Assembly (NCBI GenBank): GCA_002339725.1
Contig: DDKN01000009.1
Span: 1 to 22,358, forward strand
From: Thiobacillus sp. UBA2597
GTDB lineage: Bacteria > Pseudomonadota > Gammaproteobacteria > Burkholderiales > Thiobacillaceae
Reading direction: 5' to 3'
Length of the DNA stretch: 22,358 nucleotides
The notes under the pieces were generated by a model. The model was not told the origin of the DNA, did not search any database, and saw only the letters and a program-made list of their open reading frames with translations. Below, one piece after another: positions 8,481-19,058 of the stretch. A program made the position numbers and the translations under genes. Numbering within the stretch: position 1 is the stretch's first letter; each line of letters opens with the position of its first letter.

Positions 8481-9958
8481 TCGAAGCCGAAGCCTCGCTG
8501 CCGCCGTGCAGCTTCGTGATCTTTGGTGCCACCGGCAATCTGGCGACCAAGAAACTGATCCCGGCGCTGTTCCATCTGGAGCTGTCGGGCAAGCTGCCCG
8601 AGGCGCTGAATTTCATCGCCTTCGCCCGGCGCGACCTGGACAACGCCGCCTGGCGCAGCCATGTGATCAAGCTGCTCAAGGCCAAGACCCAGGCGGACGA
8701 TGCGGTGCTCGAACGCTTCGCTGCCCGCTTCGATTACCTGCGGGGCGAACTGAACCATGCGCCGTCCTATGAACAGCTCAAGGAGGTGCTGGCCAAGCCC
8801 AAGATGGGCGTCTGTTCCCATGTCGTGTTCTATCTGGCGATCAAGCCGACCGATTTTCCCGCGGTGATCAAGGCCCTGGACTGCTGCGGCCTGAACCGGC
8901 CGCGCGGCCTGCACCGGATCGTGGTGGAAAAACCCTTCGGCGAGGACGTCGAGTCGGCCCGCACCCTGAACGAGCTGTTGCACCGCTATTTTGACGAGCA
9001 GCAGATCTTCCGCATCGATCACTACATGGGCAAGGAGACGGTGCAGAACCTCCTGGTGTTCCGCTTCGCCAACACCCTGATCGAGCCCCTGTGGAACCGC
9101 AATTTCATCGACCACGTGCAGATCACGGTGTCGGAGTCGGTCGGCATCGAACAGCGCGCCGACTACTACGACAAGGCCGGCGCCCTGCGCGACATGCTGC
9201 AGAACCACCTGATGCAATTGCTGACCCTGGTGGCGATGGAGCCGCCGCCGGCGCTGGAGGCCGATGCCCTGCGCGACGAGAAGGTCAAGGTGCTCCGCTC
9301 GATCCGGCCCATCTCGAAACGCTCGGTCCACGCCCACGCCTTCCGCGCCCAATACCGGGCCGGCATGGTCAACGGCGAGCAGGTGGCGGGTTATCAGGAC
9401 GAAGCCGGGGTGGAAAAGGACTCGGTGACCGAGACCTATGTCGCCGCCAAGTTCTACATCGACAACTGGCGCTGGCGCGGCGTGCCGTTCTACCTGCGCA
9501 CCGGCAAGCGCCTGAAGGACCAGCTGTCGATGATCGCCATCCGCCTGCGCCATCCGCCGCAGCAGCTGTTCCGGGAGACGCCGCTCGAGACCCTGGAGCC
9601 GAACTGGATCGTGCTCTCAATCCAGCCCGAGGAGAGCATGCATCTGGAGATCCATGCCAAGCAGCCCGGCCTGGGCATGGACACCCGGGTGATCCGGCTC
9701 AACGCGAGCTACCGCAGCCCCGACGAAAGCCCGCTCGATGCCTATGCCGCGCTGCTGCTCGACGTGATCGAGGGCGACCACACCCTGTTCATCCGGTTCG
9801 ACGAGGTGAACTGGGCCTGGCAGGTGGTGGATCCGATCCTGAAGTACTGGGCCCAGGAGCGCGACTTCATCCACACCTATCCGGCCGGCAGCTGGGGCCC
9901 GCTCGAGGCCAACCGCCTGTTCGACTCGGAAGAGACCGAGTGGCGCAACGAGGTCTGA
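8477..9958 (+). CDS. zwf: glucose-6-phosphate 1-dehydrogenase
   Basis: This 493-residue enzyme catalyses the first step of the oxidative pentose phosphate branch, glucose 6-phosphate to 6-phosphogluconolactone. FVIFGATGNLATKKLIPALF is the dinucleotide-binding GxxGxxG segment (here GATGNLA). RIDHYMGKET (D181, H182) is the family signature around the substrate site, and RDMLQNHLMQ supplies the catalytic His (H244). YLRTGKRL near the middle is also characteristic. Length is normal. The frame is open far upstream, inside gnd in another phase, but the ATG at 8477 follows AAGGGAGA and begins just before the conserved fold, so the longer form is rejected. It ends one base before the convergent LsrG-like gene. 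No 6-phosphogluconolactonase gene lies in this operon. Confidence 0.96.
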   Translation: MIEAEASLPPCSFVIFGATGNLATKKLIPALFHLELSGKLPEALNFIAFARRDLDNAAWRSHVIKLLKAKTQADDAVLERFAARFDYLRGELNHAPSYEQLKEVLAKPKMGVCSHVVFYLAIKPTDFPAVIKALDCCGLNRPRGLHRIVVEKPFGEDVESARTLNELLHRYFDEQQIFRIDHYMGKETVQNLLVFRFANTLIEPLWNRNFIDHVQITVSESVGIEQRADYYDKAGALRDMLQNHLMQLLTLVAMEPPPALEADALRDEKVKVLRSIRPISKRSVHAHAFRAQYRAGMVNGEQVAGYQDEAGVEKDSVTETYVAAKFYIDNWRWRGVPFYLRTGKRLKDQLSMIAIRLRHPPQQLFRETPLETLEPNWIVLSIQPEESMHLEIHAKQPGLGMDTRVIRLNASYRSPDESPLDAYAALLLDVIEGDHTLFIRFDEVNWAWQVVDPILKYWAQERDFIHTYPAGSWGPLEANRLFDSEETEWRNEV

Positions 9959-9959
9959 C

Positions 9960-10253
9960 TCACTCCGGATACAGGCCGAGGTAGCGCACGCCCTGGCGCG
10001 GCTCGGCCATCAATGGCTCCACGGCCTCGCGCCAGGCCAGGTAGTGTTCGGTTGCCTTGTGGGCGCGGGCGGCGGCCTCGCTGGCGTAGGCCTCGTACAG
10101 GATGAAGCGGCAGGGGTCGCTGGCATCCTGCAGGATGTCGAAGCGCCGGTTGCCCGGTTCGTGGATCGACGCCAGGTGATTGGCGCGGCAGGCCGCAATG
10201 AATTCGGCCTCGCAGCCGGGCTTGACGCGCACGTGGACCAGGGTGACATGCAT
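9960..10253 (-). CDS. LsrG-like antibiotic biosynthesis monooxygenase (ABM) fold protein
   Basis: This 97-residue protein starts MHVTLVHVRV and contains NHLASIHEPGNRRFDILQD, RFILYEAYAS, HKATEHYLAW and VEPLMAEPR. The pattern closely follows E. coli LsrG from end to end (start MHVTLV, HLxSIxEPGNxRFDVLQD, YEAY, EPLM, all from memory). LsrG isomerises phospho-autoinducer-2 breakdown products. Other ABM-fold relatives such as YgiN act on quinols, so the substrate here is open. There are no lsr transport or kinase genes nearby. It lies 29 bases downstream of the tripartite kinase on the same strand and is probably its operon partner. Its stop is convergent with the zwf stop, one base apart. Confidence 0.82.
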   Translation of the reverse strand: MHVTLVHVRVKPGCEAEFIAACRANHLASIHEPGNRRFDILQDASDPCRFILYEAYASEAAARAHKATEHYLAWREAVEPLMAEPRQGVRYLGLYPE

Positions 10254-10282
10254 GGCGGAAGCCTTCGGTCAGGTGCGCCGGT

Positions 10283-12952
<2,670 letters not shown>

Positions 12953-12983
12953 GATGGGCGCTCAGTCCGAGCCGACGAGCGGC

Positions 12984-13001
12984 CAGGCCGGGGCCGGCCT
13001 G
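12984..13001. repeat. GC-rich hairpin in the divergent kinase/DUF255 region
   Basis: CAGGCCGG (12984-12991) and CCGGCCTG (12994-13001) form a perfect 8-bp inverted repeat with GG between. It lies about 32 bases upstream of the kinase start codon, in its likely leader, inside the 164-bp divergent region. The neighbouring bases to about 13022 are also very GC-rich and self-complementary. It could restrain translation of the kinase or be a regulator site. No clear -10/-35 pair was found for either divergent gene. Confidence 0.3.
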
Positions 13002-13116
13002 CCGCCGGCCGCGCCGGCGCTGAGCGGCGGGTTCAGGAATAAAAGGGAGCGCTGGGGCGTCTTCACGAAAGCTCTATCGAAAATTCGGCCGCGCCGATCT
13101 CAGGACAAAGGTCACC

Positions 13117-14886
13117 ATGTCGATACCAACAATCTTATTGCGAACGGCCCCGGCCCTGATACTGATTTTTCTCGCCGCACACGCCAGCCTGGTGGCGGCG
13201 GCGGGACGCCTGGCCGGCCATGCCTCGCCCTATCTGGCCATGCATGCGGACGATCTTACCGACTGGCGCGAATGGGGGCCGGCGGCCCTGGCCGAAGCCC
13301 GGCGCCAAAATCGCCTGTTGCTGGTGTCGGTCGGCTATTTCGCCTGCCACTGGTGCCATGTCATGCAGCGCGAGAGCTATCGCGATGCCGAGGTGGCGCG
13401 CCTGCTCAATGGCCAGTATATCCCGGTCAAGGTCGACCGCGAGTTGAACGCCGGGCTCGATGCCGCGTTGCAGGCCTTTTCCGAGCGCACGCGGGGCCGT
13501 GCGGGCTGGCCGCTCAATGTCTTCGTCACGCCCGAGGGACACCCCCTGTTCGCCCTGCAATATGCCCCGCGCGACGAGTTCCTGCGCATCGCCGCTGCCT
13601 TGGCCGAGCGCTGGCGCACCGACGCGGCCCAGCTCAAGGCGGTGGCGCGCGCGGCCGCGGTGGTCGAGCTCGAGCCGCGCCTGCCGGCCGATCGGGTCGC
13701 GGCCTATCGGGCGCGTGTGCAGGAAGAGGCCGACCTGCTGCGGGGCGGATTCGGTGCAGCGGCCAAGTTCCCGCAAGCACCCCAGCTCATCACCTTGCTC
13801 GAATTGCAGGCGCGCCAGCCTTCGGCCGCGAGCGCCGAATTCCTGAGCACGACGCTGGATCACATGGCCGGCCGGGGCCTGTTCGATCAGGTGGCAGGTG
13901 GCTTCTTCCGCTACACCGTGGACCCCGATTGGCACCAGCCGCATTTCGAGAAGATGCTCTACGACAATGCCCAGCTCGCCTCGGTCTACCTTAAGGCGGC
14001 GCGCATCCTGCAGCAGCCGGCCTACCGGACGGTCGCCGTGCGCACCCTGGATTTCGTGCTGGCCCAGATGGCTCTGGGCGACGGTTACAGCGCCAGCCTT
14101 TCCGCCATCGACGCGGCCGGCGTGGAAGGTGGGGCCTATCTCTGGAGCGCCGAAGCGATCCGGGCTTTGCTGAATGAGGCCGAATGGCAGGTGGTGCGCC
14201 GTTTGTGGGCGCTCGACCGGGTGCCCGAATTCGAGGCCGGTCATTTGCCCTTTGCCCAGGCAGCGGCCAGTCCGGCGGAGCAGGCGCTGGAGCGTGCCGC
14301 CTTGGCCAAGCTGGCCCAGGCCCGCGCCCGGCGCGTGATTCCGCGCGACGAAAAGGTGGTGGCGGGCTGGAACGGCCTGCTGTTGGCCGCCCTGGCCGAG
14401 TCCGGCCGCACCCAGCCGCACCATGCCGAGGCCGCGGACCGCTTGTATCGTCTGATCCGTGACCGTCTGTGGGATGGCCGCAGGCTGCACAAGGGGCTGG
14501 CGGGCGGGGGCGTTTTGCCCGGGGCCGAACTGGAGGATTACGCCTATGTCGCCTGGGGCGTCTGGCATTATGCCCAGGCGCGTGGCGATGCGGCAGCGCG
14601 CCGGCTCAGCCTGCAGATTCAGCGCGAGGCCTGGCGCCGCTTCTACCGGGGTGATGGGTTTTCGCTGGAAGAGCAGCGTCTGCTGGTCGCCCACACCGAT
14701 GCCTGGGAGGAGGGGCACACCCCGGCGCCGGCGCCGCTGCTGGTGGAATTGGGACTGGCCTCGGCCGAGCCCGACCTGCAGCGGCGCGCCCGGGCGGCCT
14801 TGAACCGCAGCCTGAAAACCGCGCGCGGCGATGTCTTCTGGCGCGCCGGCCTGGTCCGGCTGAGCATGCGCGCACCCCGTCCTTAG
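13117..14886 (+). CDS. exported thioredoxin-fold DUF255 protein (YyaL/SPATA20-like)
   Basis: This 589-residue protein opens with a hydrophobic stretch (about residues 9-28, ending AHASLVAAAG) that looks like a cleavable signal peptide, so it probably acts in the periplasm. The mature part begins HASPYLAMHADDLTDWREW and holds the thioredoxin-like motif FACHWCHVM (C77, C80), then GWPLNVFVTPEGHPLF. The C-terminal two thirds (GGFFRYTVDPDWHQPHFEKMLYDNAQL and GWNGLLLAALAE) fit the helical-barrel part of the DUF255/Thioredox_DsbH family. Cytoplasmic relatives are usually about 680 residues, so this one is short and exported. The biochemical role of the family is not established; a redox or glycan-related role is a guess. 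AAAGG before ATG 13117 supports the start. It is convergent with the protease gene. Confidence 0.87.
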   Translation: MSIPTILLRTAPALILIFLAAHASLVAAAGRLAGHASPYLAMHADDLTDWREWGPAALAEARRQNRLLLVSVGYFACHWCHVMQRESYRDAEVARLLNGQYIPVKVDRELNAGLDAALQAFSERTRGRAGWPLNVFVTPEGHPLFALQYAPRDEFLRIAAALAERWRTDAAQLKAVARAAAVVELEPRLPADRVAAYRARVQEEADLLRGGFGAAAKFPQAPQLITLLELQARQPSAASAEFLSTTLDHMAGRGLFDQVAGGFFRYTVDPDWHQPHFEKMLYDNAQLASVYLKAARILQQPAYRTVAVRTLDFVLAQMALGDGYSASLSAIDAAGVEGGAYLWSAEAIRALLNEAEWQVVRRLWALDRVPEFEAGHLPFAQAAASPAEQALERAALAKLAQARARRVIPRDEKVVAGWNGLLLAALAESGRTQPHHAEAADRLYRLIRDRLWDGRRLHKGLAGGGVLPGAELEDYAYVAWGVWHYAQARGDAAARRLSLQIQREAWRRFYRGDGFSLEEQRLLVAHTDAWEEGHTPAPAPLLVELGLASAEPDLQRRARAALNRSLKTARGDVFWRAGLVRLSMRAPRP

Positions 14887-14903
14887 GTGCGCTGAAGGCG
14901 GGG

Positions 14904-16058
14904 CTAGTCCTGACCCCGGCGCATGGCAGGGCGCTTTTCCGCCCGCACCATGAGCTCGAGTGACTGCTGCCGGCGCCGGATTTCCAGGGTGGCGCTCTGG
15001 CCCGGGGCCAGCGCCGCGATCAGGCCGAGCAGGGCGGCCGAATCGGTCACCGGCCTGCCATTGACCTTGAGCAGCACATCGCCCGGCCGGATGCCGGCGC
15101 GCTCGGCCGGGCCGCCGCGCAGCACGCCGGCGATCAAGGCGCCCTGCATCGAGCTCAGGCCGAAGGATTCGGCGATCTCGGGCGTGATGTCCTGCACCTC
15201 GACCCCGAGCCAGCCGCGGGTGACGCTGCCGGTGCTGATGATCTGCTCCATCACCTGGCGCGCCAGGGAGACCGGGATGGCGAAGCCGATGCCCATGTTG
15301 CCGCCCGAACGGGAATAGATCGCGCTGTTGATGCCGACCAGGTTGCCGGCGCTGTCGACCAGGGCGCCGCCGGAATTGCCGGGGTTGATGGCGGCATCGG
15401 TCTGGATGAAGTTCTCGTAGGTGTTGATGCCAAGATGGCTGCGGCCCAGGGCGGAGACGATGCCCATGGTCACGCCCTGGCCGACGCCGAAGGGATTGCC
15501 GATGGCGAGCACCACATCACCCACCTGCAGGCTGTCCGGCGGGGCGAAGGTGATGGGCGTCAAGCCGGTCTGGCTGATCTTGAGCACCGCCAGGTCGGTG
15601 TCGGGGTCGGTGCCGACCACCTTGGCCGGCAGGCTGCGGCCGTCGGCCAGGGTGACCTGGATCTCGTCGGCCGCCTCGACCACGTGCTGGTTGGTCAGGA
15701 TATAGCCCTGTTCGCTGACGATGACGCCCGAGCCCAGATTGGTCACCCGCTGGGCCTGGCTTTCGGGCCGAAAGCCAAAAAAGCGCTGGAACATGGGGTC
15801 GTCCATGAAGGGCGAGCGCGGCAGCCGGACTTCCTTGCTGGTGAAGATGTTGACCACCGAGGGCAGCGCCCGCCTGGCCGCCTCGGCGTAGCTGATGGTG
15901 CCCGCGCGCGGCTGGCCGGTCTGCGCCACCTCGCGCACGCTGATCTGGGCGCCGTTCGGCAGCAGGCCGGGAAACAGCCGGACCAGGCCGGCCAGGGCCG
16001 CCAGCACCAGGACGAGCGCGGTTACGACCTGCGAGAAGATCAGCCAATGTTTGCGCAT
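14904..16058 (-). CDS. membrane-anchored DegS/HtrA-type serine protease with one PDZ domain
   Basis: This 384-residue trypsin-fold protease of the periplasm is tethered by one N-terminal membrane segment (about 8-28). The catalytic triad is visible as TNQHVV (H125), DPDTDLAVLK (D155) and NPGNSGGALV (S229). A single PDZ domain spans about 280-370 (RGWLGVEVQDI, GGPAERAGIRPGDVLLKVNGRPV). One PDZ plus a membrane anchor is the DegS layout, as opposed to two PDZ domains in DegP/DegQ. DegS-type proteases start regulated proteolysis of an anti-sigma factor in envelope stress; that role here is an inference, since no rpoE/rseA genes are in view. A residual quality-control role is equally possible. It diverges from the pet operon across 220 bp. 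Confidence 0.93.
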   Translation of the reverse strand: MRKHWLIFSQVVTALVLVLAALAGLVRLFPGLLPNGAQISVREVAQTGQPRAGTISYAEAARRALPSVVNIFTSKEVRLPRSPFMDDPMFQRFFGFRPESQAQRVTNLGSGVIVSEQGYILTNQHVVEAADEIQVTLADGRSLPAKVVGTDPDTDLAVLKISQTGLTPITFAPPDSLQVGDVVLAIGNPFGVGQGVTMGIVSALGRSHLGINTYENFIQTDAAINPGNSGGALVDSAGNLVGINSAIYSRSGGNMGIGFAIPVSLARQVMEQIISTGSVTRGWLGVEVQDITPEIAESFGLSSMQGALIAGVLRGGPAERAGIRPGDVLLKVNGRPVTDSAALLGLIAALAPGQSATLEIRRRQQSLELMVRAEKRPAMRRGQD

Positions 16059-16151
16059 GAGGACGGGTGAAATCGAGGACAGGCGATTGTACTCCAGGCG
16101 GCAGCGGCCGCGCCCCGGCCCTTTGCCGGGCGTCCGGTCCGTTCTGGGGGA

Positions 16152-16180
16152 TTAAATTCGTACTAGCTTTCCTGTACAAT
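16152..16180 (+). promoter_or_regulatory. candidate sigma-70 promoter of the petABC-sspAB operon
   Basis: TTAAAT (16152-16157) and TACAAT (16175-16180) are separated by 17 bp, and the local sequence is much more AT-rich than its surroundings. The boxes lie about 100 bp upstream of the petA start, leaving a leader of roughly 90 bases. The -35 box matches the consensus at only three positions. It is the best candidate in the 220-bp divergent region; no minus-strand promoter for the protease was identified. Confidence 0.45.
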
Positions 16181-16278
16181 CTCGCGATTTGCGAAGCCGG
16201 GGTCGATGCGGACGGACCTGCGCGCAGCAACATGAAATTCGGGGTTACCCGCTGAATCTCTGGTAGGAACAATAACTT

Positions 16279-16872
16279 ATGAGCGATACCAACGTGGATA
16301 AATCCAAGCGCCGCTTTTTGGTCATGGCAAGTTCGGCCGTTGGCGGCATCGCGGCAGCGGGGACGGCGATCCCCTTCGTCGTCAGCATGATGCCGTCGGC
16401 CCGGGCCCTGGCCGCCGGTGCGCCGGTCGAGGTCGATCTGTCCAAGATCGAGCCGGGCGCCCTGCTCACCGTGGAATGGCGTGGCAAGCCGGTGTGGATC
16501 GTCAGTCGCACCAAGGAGATGCTCGATCTGCTCGGCAAGCACGATGACAAGCTGACCGACCCGCAATCGGACAACTCGAATCAGCAGCCGGACTACTGCA
16601 AGAACCCCACCCGCTCGATCAAACCGGAATATCTGATCGCCGTCGGCATCTGCACCCACCTGGGCTGCTCGCCGACCTATCGCAAGGAGGTCGGCGCGGC
16701 CGACCTGGGCGCCGACTGGCCGGGCGGTTTCTTCTGCCCCTGCCATGGTTCCCGCTTCGACCTGGCCGCGCGCGTGTTCAACGGCTCGCCGGCGCCGACC
16801 AACCTGGTGATCCCGCCGCACAAGTACCTGAGCGAGAGCAAGGTCCTGATCGGCGAAGACACCAAGGCCTAA
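16279..16872 (+). CDS. petA: ubiquinol-cytochrome c reductase, Rieske iron-sulfur subunit
   Basis: This 197-residue subunit of the cytochrome bc1 complex takes one electron from ubiquinol through a [2Fe-2S] cluster and passes it to cytochrome c1. The N-terminus KRRFLVMASSAVGGIAAAG is a twin-arginine-type uncleaved anchor, as expected because Rieske proteins are exported folded via Tat. Cluster motifs are CTHLGC (C125, H127, with C130 for the disulfide) and CPCHGS (C153, H156, with C155 for the disulfide), so all four ligands and both disulfide cysteines are present. A roughly 30-residue insertion separates the two motif halves. AGGA about 10 bases before ATG 16279 supports the start. It is the first gene of the pet operon, 19 bp before petB. 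Confidence 0.97.
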   Translation: MSDTNVDKSKRRFLVMASSAVGGIAAAGTAIPFVVSMMPSARALAAGAPVEVDLSKIEPGALLTVEWRGKPVWIVSRTKEMLDLLGKHDDKLTDPQSDNSNQQPDYCKNPTRSIKPEYLIAVGICTHLGCSPTYRKEVGAADLGADWPGGFFCPCHGSRFDLAARVFNGSPAPTNLVIPPHKYLSESKVLIGEDTKA

Positions 16873-16891
16873 TTCAAAGGGGATTTGAACG

Positions 16892-18289
16892 ATGGACAAG
16901 CTGTTAGCCTGGGTGGACGCACGCTTCCCGCTCACCGCCACCTACAAGGCCCACCTCTCGGAGTATTTCGCGCCGAAGAACTTCAACTTCTGGTACTTCT
17001 TCGGTTCGCTCGCCCTCCTGGTGCTGGTGATCCAGATCGTCAGCGGCATCTTCCTGACCATGCACTACAAGCCGGATGCCGACCTGGCTTTCGCCTCGGT
17101 CGAATACATCATGCGCGACGTGCCCTGGGGCTGGCTGATCCGCTACATCCACTCCACCGGCGCCTCCGCCTTCTTCATCGTGGTCTATCTGCACATGTTC
17201 CGCGGTCTGATCTACGGTTCCTACCGGCATCCGCGCGAGCTGATCTGGATCTTCGGCGTGCTGATCTTCCTGGTGCTGATGGGCGAGGCCTTCTTCGGCT
17301 ACCTGCTGCCCTGGGGCCAGATGTCCTACTGGGGCGCCCAGGTGATCGTCAACCTGTTCGCCACCGTGCCCTTCATCGGTGAGGACCTGTCGATCCTGAT
17401 CCGCGGCGACTTCGTGGTGTCGGACGCCACCCTCAACCGCTTCTTCGCCTTCCACGTCATCGCCTTCCCCCTGGTGCTGCTCGGCCTGGTCGTCGTGCAC
17501 CTGGTCGCGCTGCACGAGGTCGGCTCCAACAACCCGGACGGTGTCGAGATCAAGCAGAACAAGGACCCGGTGACCCACCAGCCGGTGGACGGCATCCCCT
17601 TCCACCCGTACTACACGGTGAAGGACATCCTGGGCGTGGTCGTGTTCCTCATGGTCTTCTCCGCCATCGTGTTCTTCGCGCCGGAGATGGGCGGCTACTT
17701 CCTCGAGGCCAACAACTTCATTCCGGCCGACCCGCTGAAGACGCCCGAGCACATCGCCCCGGTCTGGTACTTCACGCCCTACTACGCGGTGCTGCGCGCG
17801 GTGCCGCCCATCTTCGGCTCCCAGTTCCCGGGCGTGGCCGCCATGGGCGTGGCGGTGATGATCTTCTTCGCGCTGCCCTGGCTGGACAAGGCCAAGGTCA
17901 AGTCGATCCGTTACCGCGGCGCCACCTACAAGTGGTTCCTGGCCGCCTTCGTCGTCGCCTTCATCGGCCTGGGCTACCTCGGCATCCTGCCGGCGACCCC
18001 GCTCTACACCTGGATCTCCCGCATCCTGAGCGTGGTCTACTTCGCCTTCTTCCTGCTCATGCCCTGGTACACCGACAGCAGCCGTCCGGGCAAGGCCAAT
18101 GCCAAGTGGTTCCTCATCGCCCTGGTCGTTTCCGCCATCGGCGTGGTGCTCAACGCGGCGCAGGCCAAACCGCTGCCCTATCTCACCGAAATCCTGTTCT
18201 TCATCCACGTTGCCTGCTTTGTGCTGATGCCGTTCTATCTCAAGGGTGATCAGACCAAACCGGAACCGCAAAGGGTGACCTTCAAATGA
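16892..18289 (+). CDS. petB: ubiquinol-cytochrome c reductase, cytochrome b subunit
   Basis: This 465-residue polytopic inner-membrane protein carries hemes bL and bH and both quinone sites. Heme ligands are H87 and H101 on one helix (RYIHSTGAS, VYLHMFRG) and H188 and H203 on another (FAFHVIAF, VVVHLVAL). The Qo-site motif reads PVWY (290-293) rather than the textbook PEWY. GEAFFGYLLPWGQMSYWGA is the conserved cd-loop region. Several hydrophobic helices follow to the C-terminus (LGYLGILPATPLYTW, ILFFIHVACFVLMPFYL). AAAGGGGA precedes the ATG. The stop overlaps petC's start by four bases. The gene is a fused full-length cytochrome b, unlike the split b6/subunit IV arrangement. Confidence 0.98.
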   Translation: MDKLLAWVDARFPLTATYKAHLSEYFAPKNFNFWYFFGSLALLVLVIQIVSGIFLTMHYKPDADLAFASVEYIMRDVPWGWLIRYIHSTGASAFFIVVYLHMFRGLIYGSYRHPRELIWIFGVLIFLVLMGEAFFGYLLPWGQMSYWGAQVIVNLFATVPFIGEDLSILIRGDFVVSDATLNRFFAFHVIAFPLVLLGLVVVHLVALHEVGSNNPDGVEIKQNKDPVTHQPVDGIPFHPYYTVKDILGVVVFLMVFSAIVFFAPEMGGYFLEANNFIPADPLKTPEHIAPVWYFTPYYAVLRAVPPIFGSQFPGVAAMGVAVMIFFALPWLDKAKVKSIRYRGATYKWFLAAFVVAFIGLGYLGILPATPLYTWISRILSVVYFAFFLLMPWYTDSSRPGKANAKWFLIALVVSAIGVVLNAAQAKPLPYLTEILFFIHVACFVLMPFYLKGDQTKPEPQRVTFK

Positions 18290-19035
18290 AAACGATGAGC
18301 TTTGCCAAAGGCCTGCTCCAGGCCCTGTTGCTGCTGCCGCTGACCGCGTTCGCCTCGGGCGCGACCGTGCACCTCGACCGCGCCCCGGTCAACATCCAGA
18401 ACAAGGAGTCGCTGCAGCGCGGCGCCGCCGTCTTCGTCAACTACTGCCTATCCTGCCACTCGGCCAACGCGATGCGCTACTCGCGCATGACCGACATCGG
18501 CCTGACCGAGCCGCAGATCAAGGACAACCTGCTGTTCGCCGCCGAAAAGCCGGGCGAGACCATGAAGATCGCCATGCGCAGCAAGGAGGCCAAGGCCTGG
18601 TTCGGCGCCACCCCGCCCGACCTGTCGGTGATCACCCGCTCGCGCGGCGCCGACTGGGTCTACACCTACCTGCGCGGCTTCTACCGTGACGACAGCCGGC
18701 CGACCGGCTGGAACAACACGGTGTTCGACAAGGTCGGCATGCCGCATGTCATGCACGACCTGCAGGGCCAGATGGTGCCGGTCTACAAAACCGTAACCGA
18801 TCACGAGGGCAAGAGCCACCAGGTGATCGAACGCCTGGAACTGGCCCAGCCCGGCAAGCTGACCCTGGCCGAGTACGATGCCCTGGTCGGCGATCTGGTC
18901 AACTACATGAGCTGGATGGGCGAGCCGGCCAAGGCCAAGCGCCTCTACCTCGGCGTCGGCGTCATGCTGTTCCTGTTCGTGTTCTTCATCGTGGCCTTCT
19001 ATCTGAAACGGGAATTCTGGAAGGACGTCCACTAA
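18286..19035 (+). CDS. petC: ubiquinol-cytochrome c reductase, cytochrome c1 subunit
   Basis: This 249-residue protein has a cleavable signal peptide (about 1-24, LLQALLLLPLTAFASGA), one heme c attachment motif CLSCH (C54, C57, H58) and a C-terminal membrane anchor (about 220-240, LGVGVMLFLFVFFIVAFYL). The distal heme ligand is probably one of M152 or M156 in GMPHVM. PPDLSVITRSRG and NYMSWMGEPAKAKR are typical cytochrome c1 segments. It receives electrons from the Rieske head and passes them to a soluble or membrane cytochrome c. The start is inside the petB stop (ATGA) with AAGGGTG upstream, so the subunits are translationally coupled. Confidence 0.97.
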   Translation: MKTMSFAKGLLQALLLLPLTAFASGATVHLDRAPVNIQNKESLQRGAAVFVNYCLSCHSANAMRYSRMTDIGLTEPQIKDNLLFAAEKPGETMKIAMRSKEAKAWFGATPPDLSVITRSRGADWVYTYLRGFYRDDSRPTGWNNTVFDKVGMPHVMHDLQGQMVPVYKTVTDHEGKSHQVIERLELAQPGKLTLAEYDALVGDLVNYMSWMGEPAKAKRLYLGVGVMLFLFVFFIVAFYLKREFWKDVH

Positions 19036-19058
19036 ATCGACCTGGTGGGGTGACGCTT

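Noticed and set aside
13135..14718. 527-codon open frame on the minus strand
   Set aside because: Antisense of the DUF255 gene, which has a signal peptide, CxxC motif and conserved family blocks.
16904..18271. 455-codon open frame on the minus strand
   Set aside because: Antisense of petB; extremely His/Asp/Glu/Gln-rich, with no start region or domain to support it.
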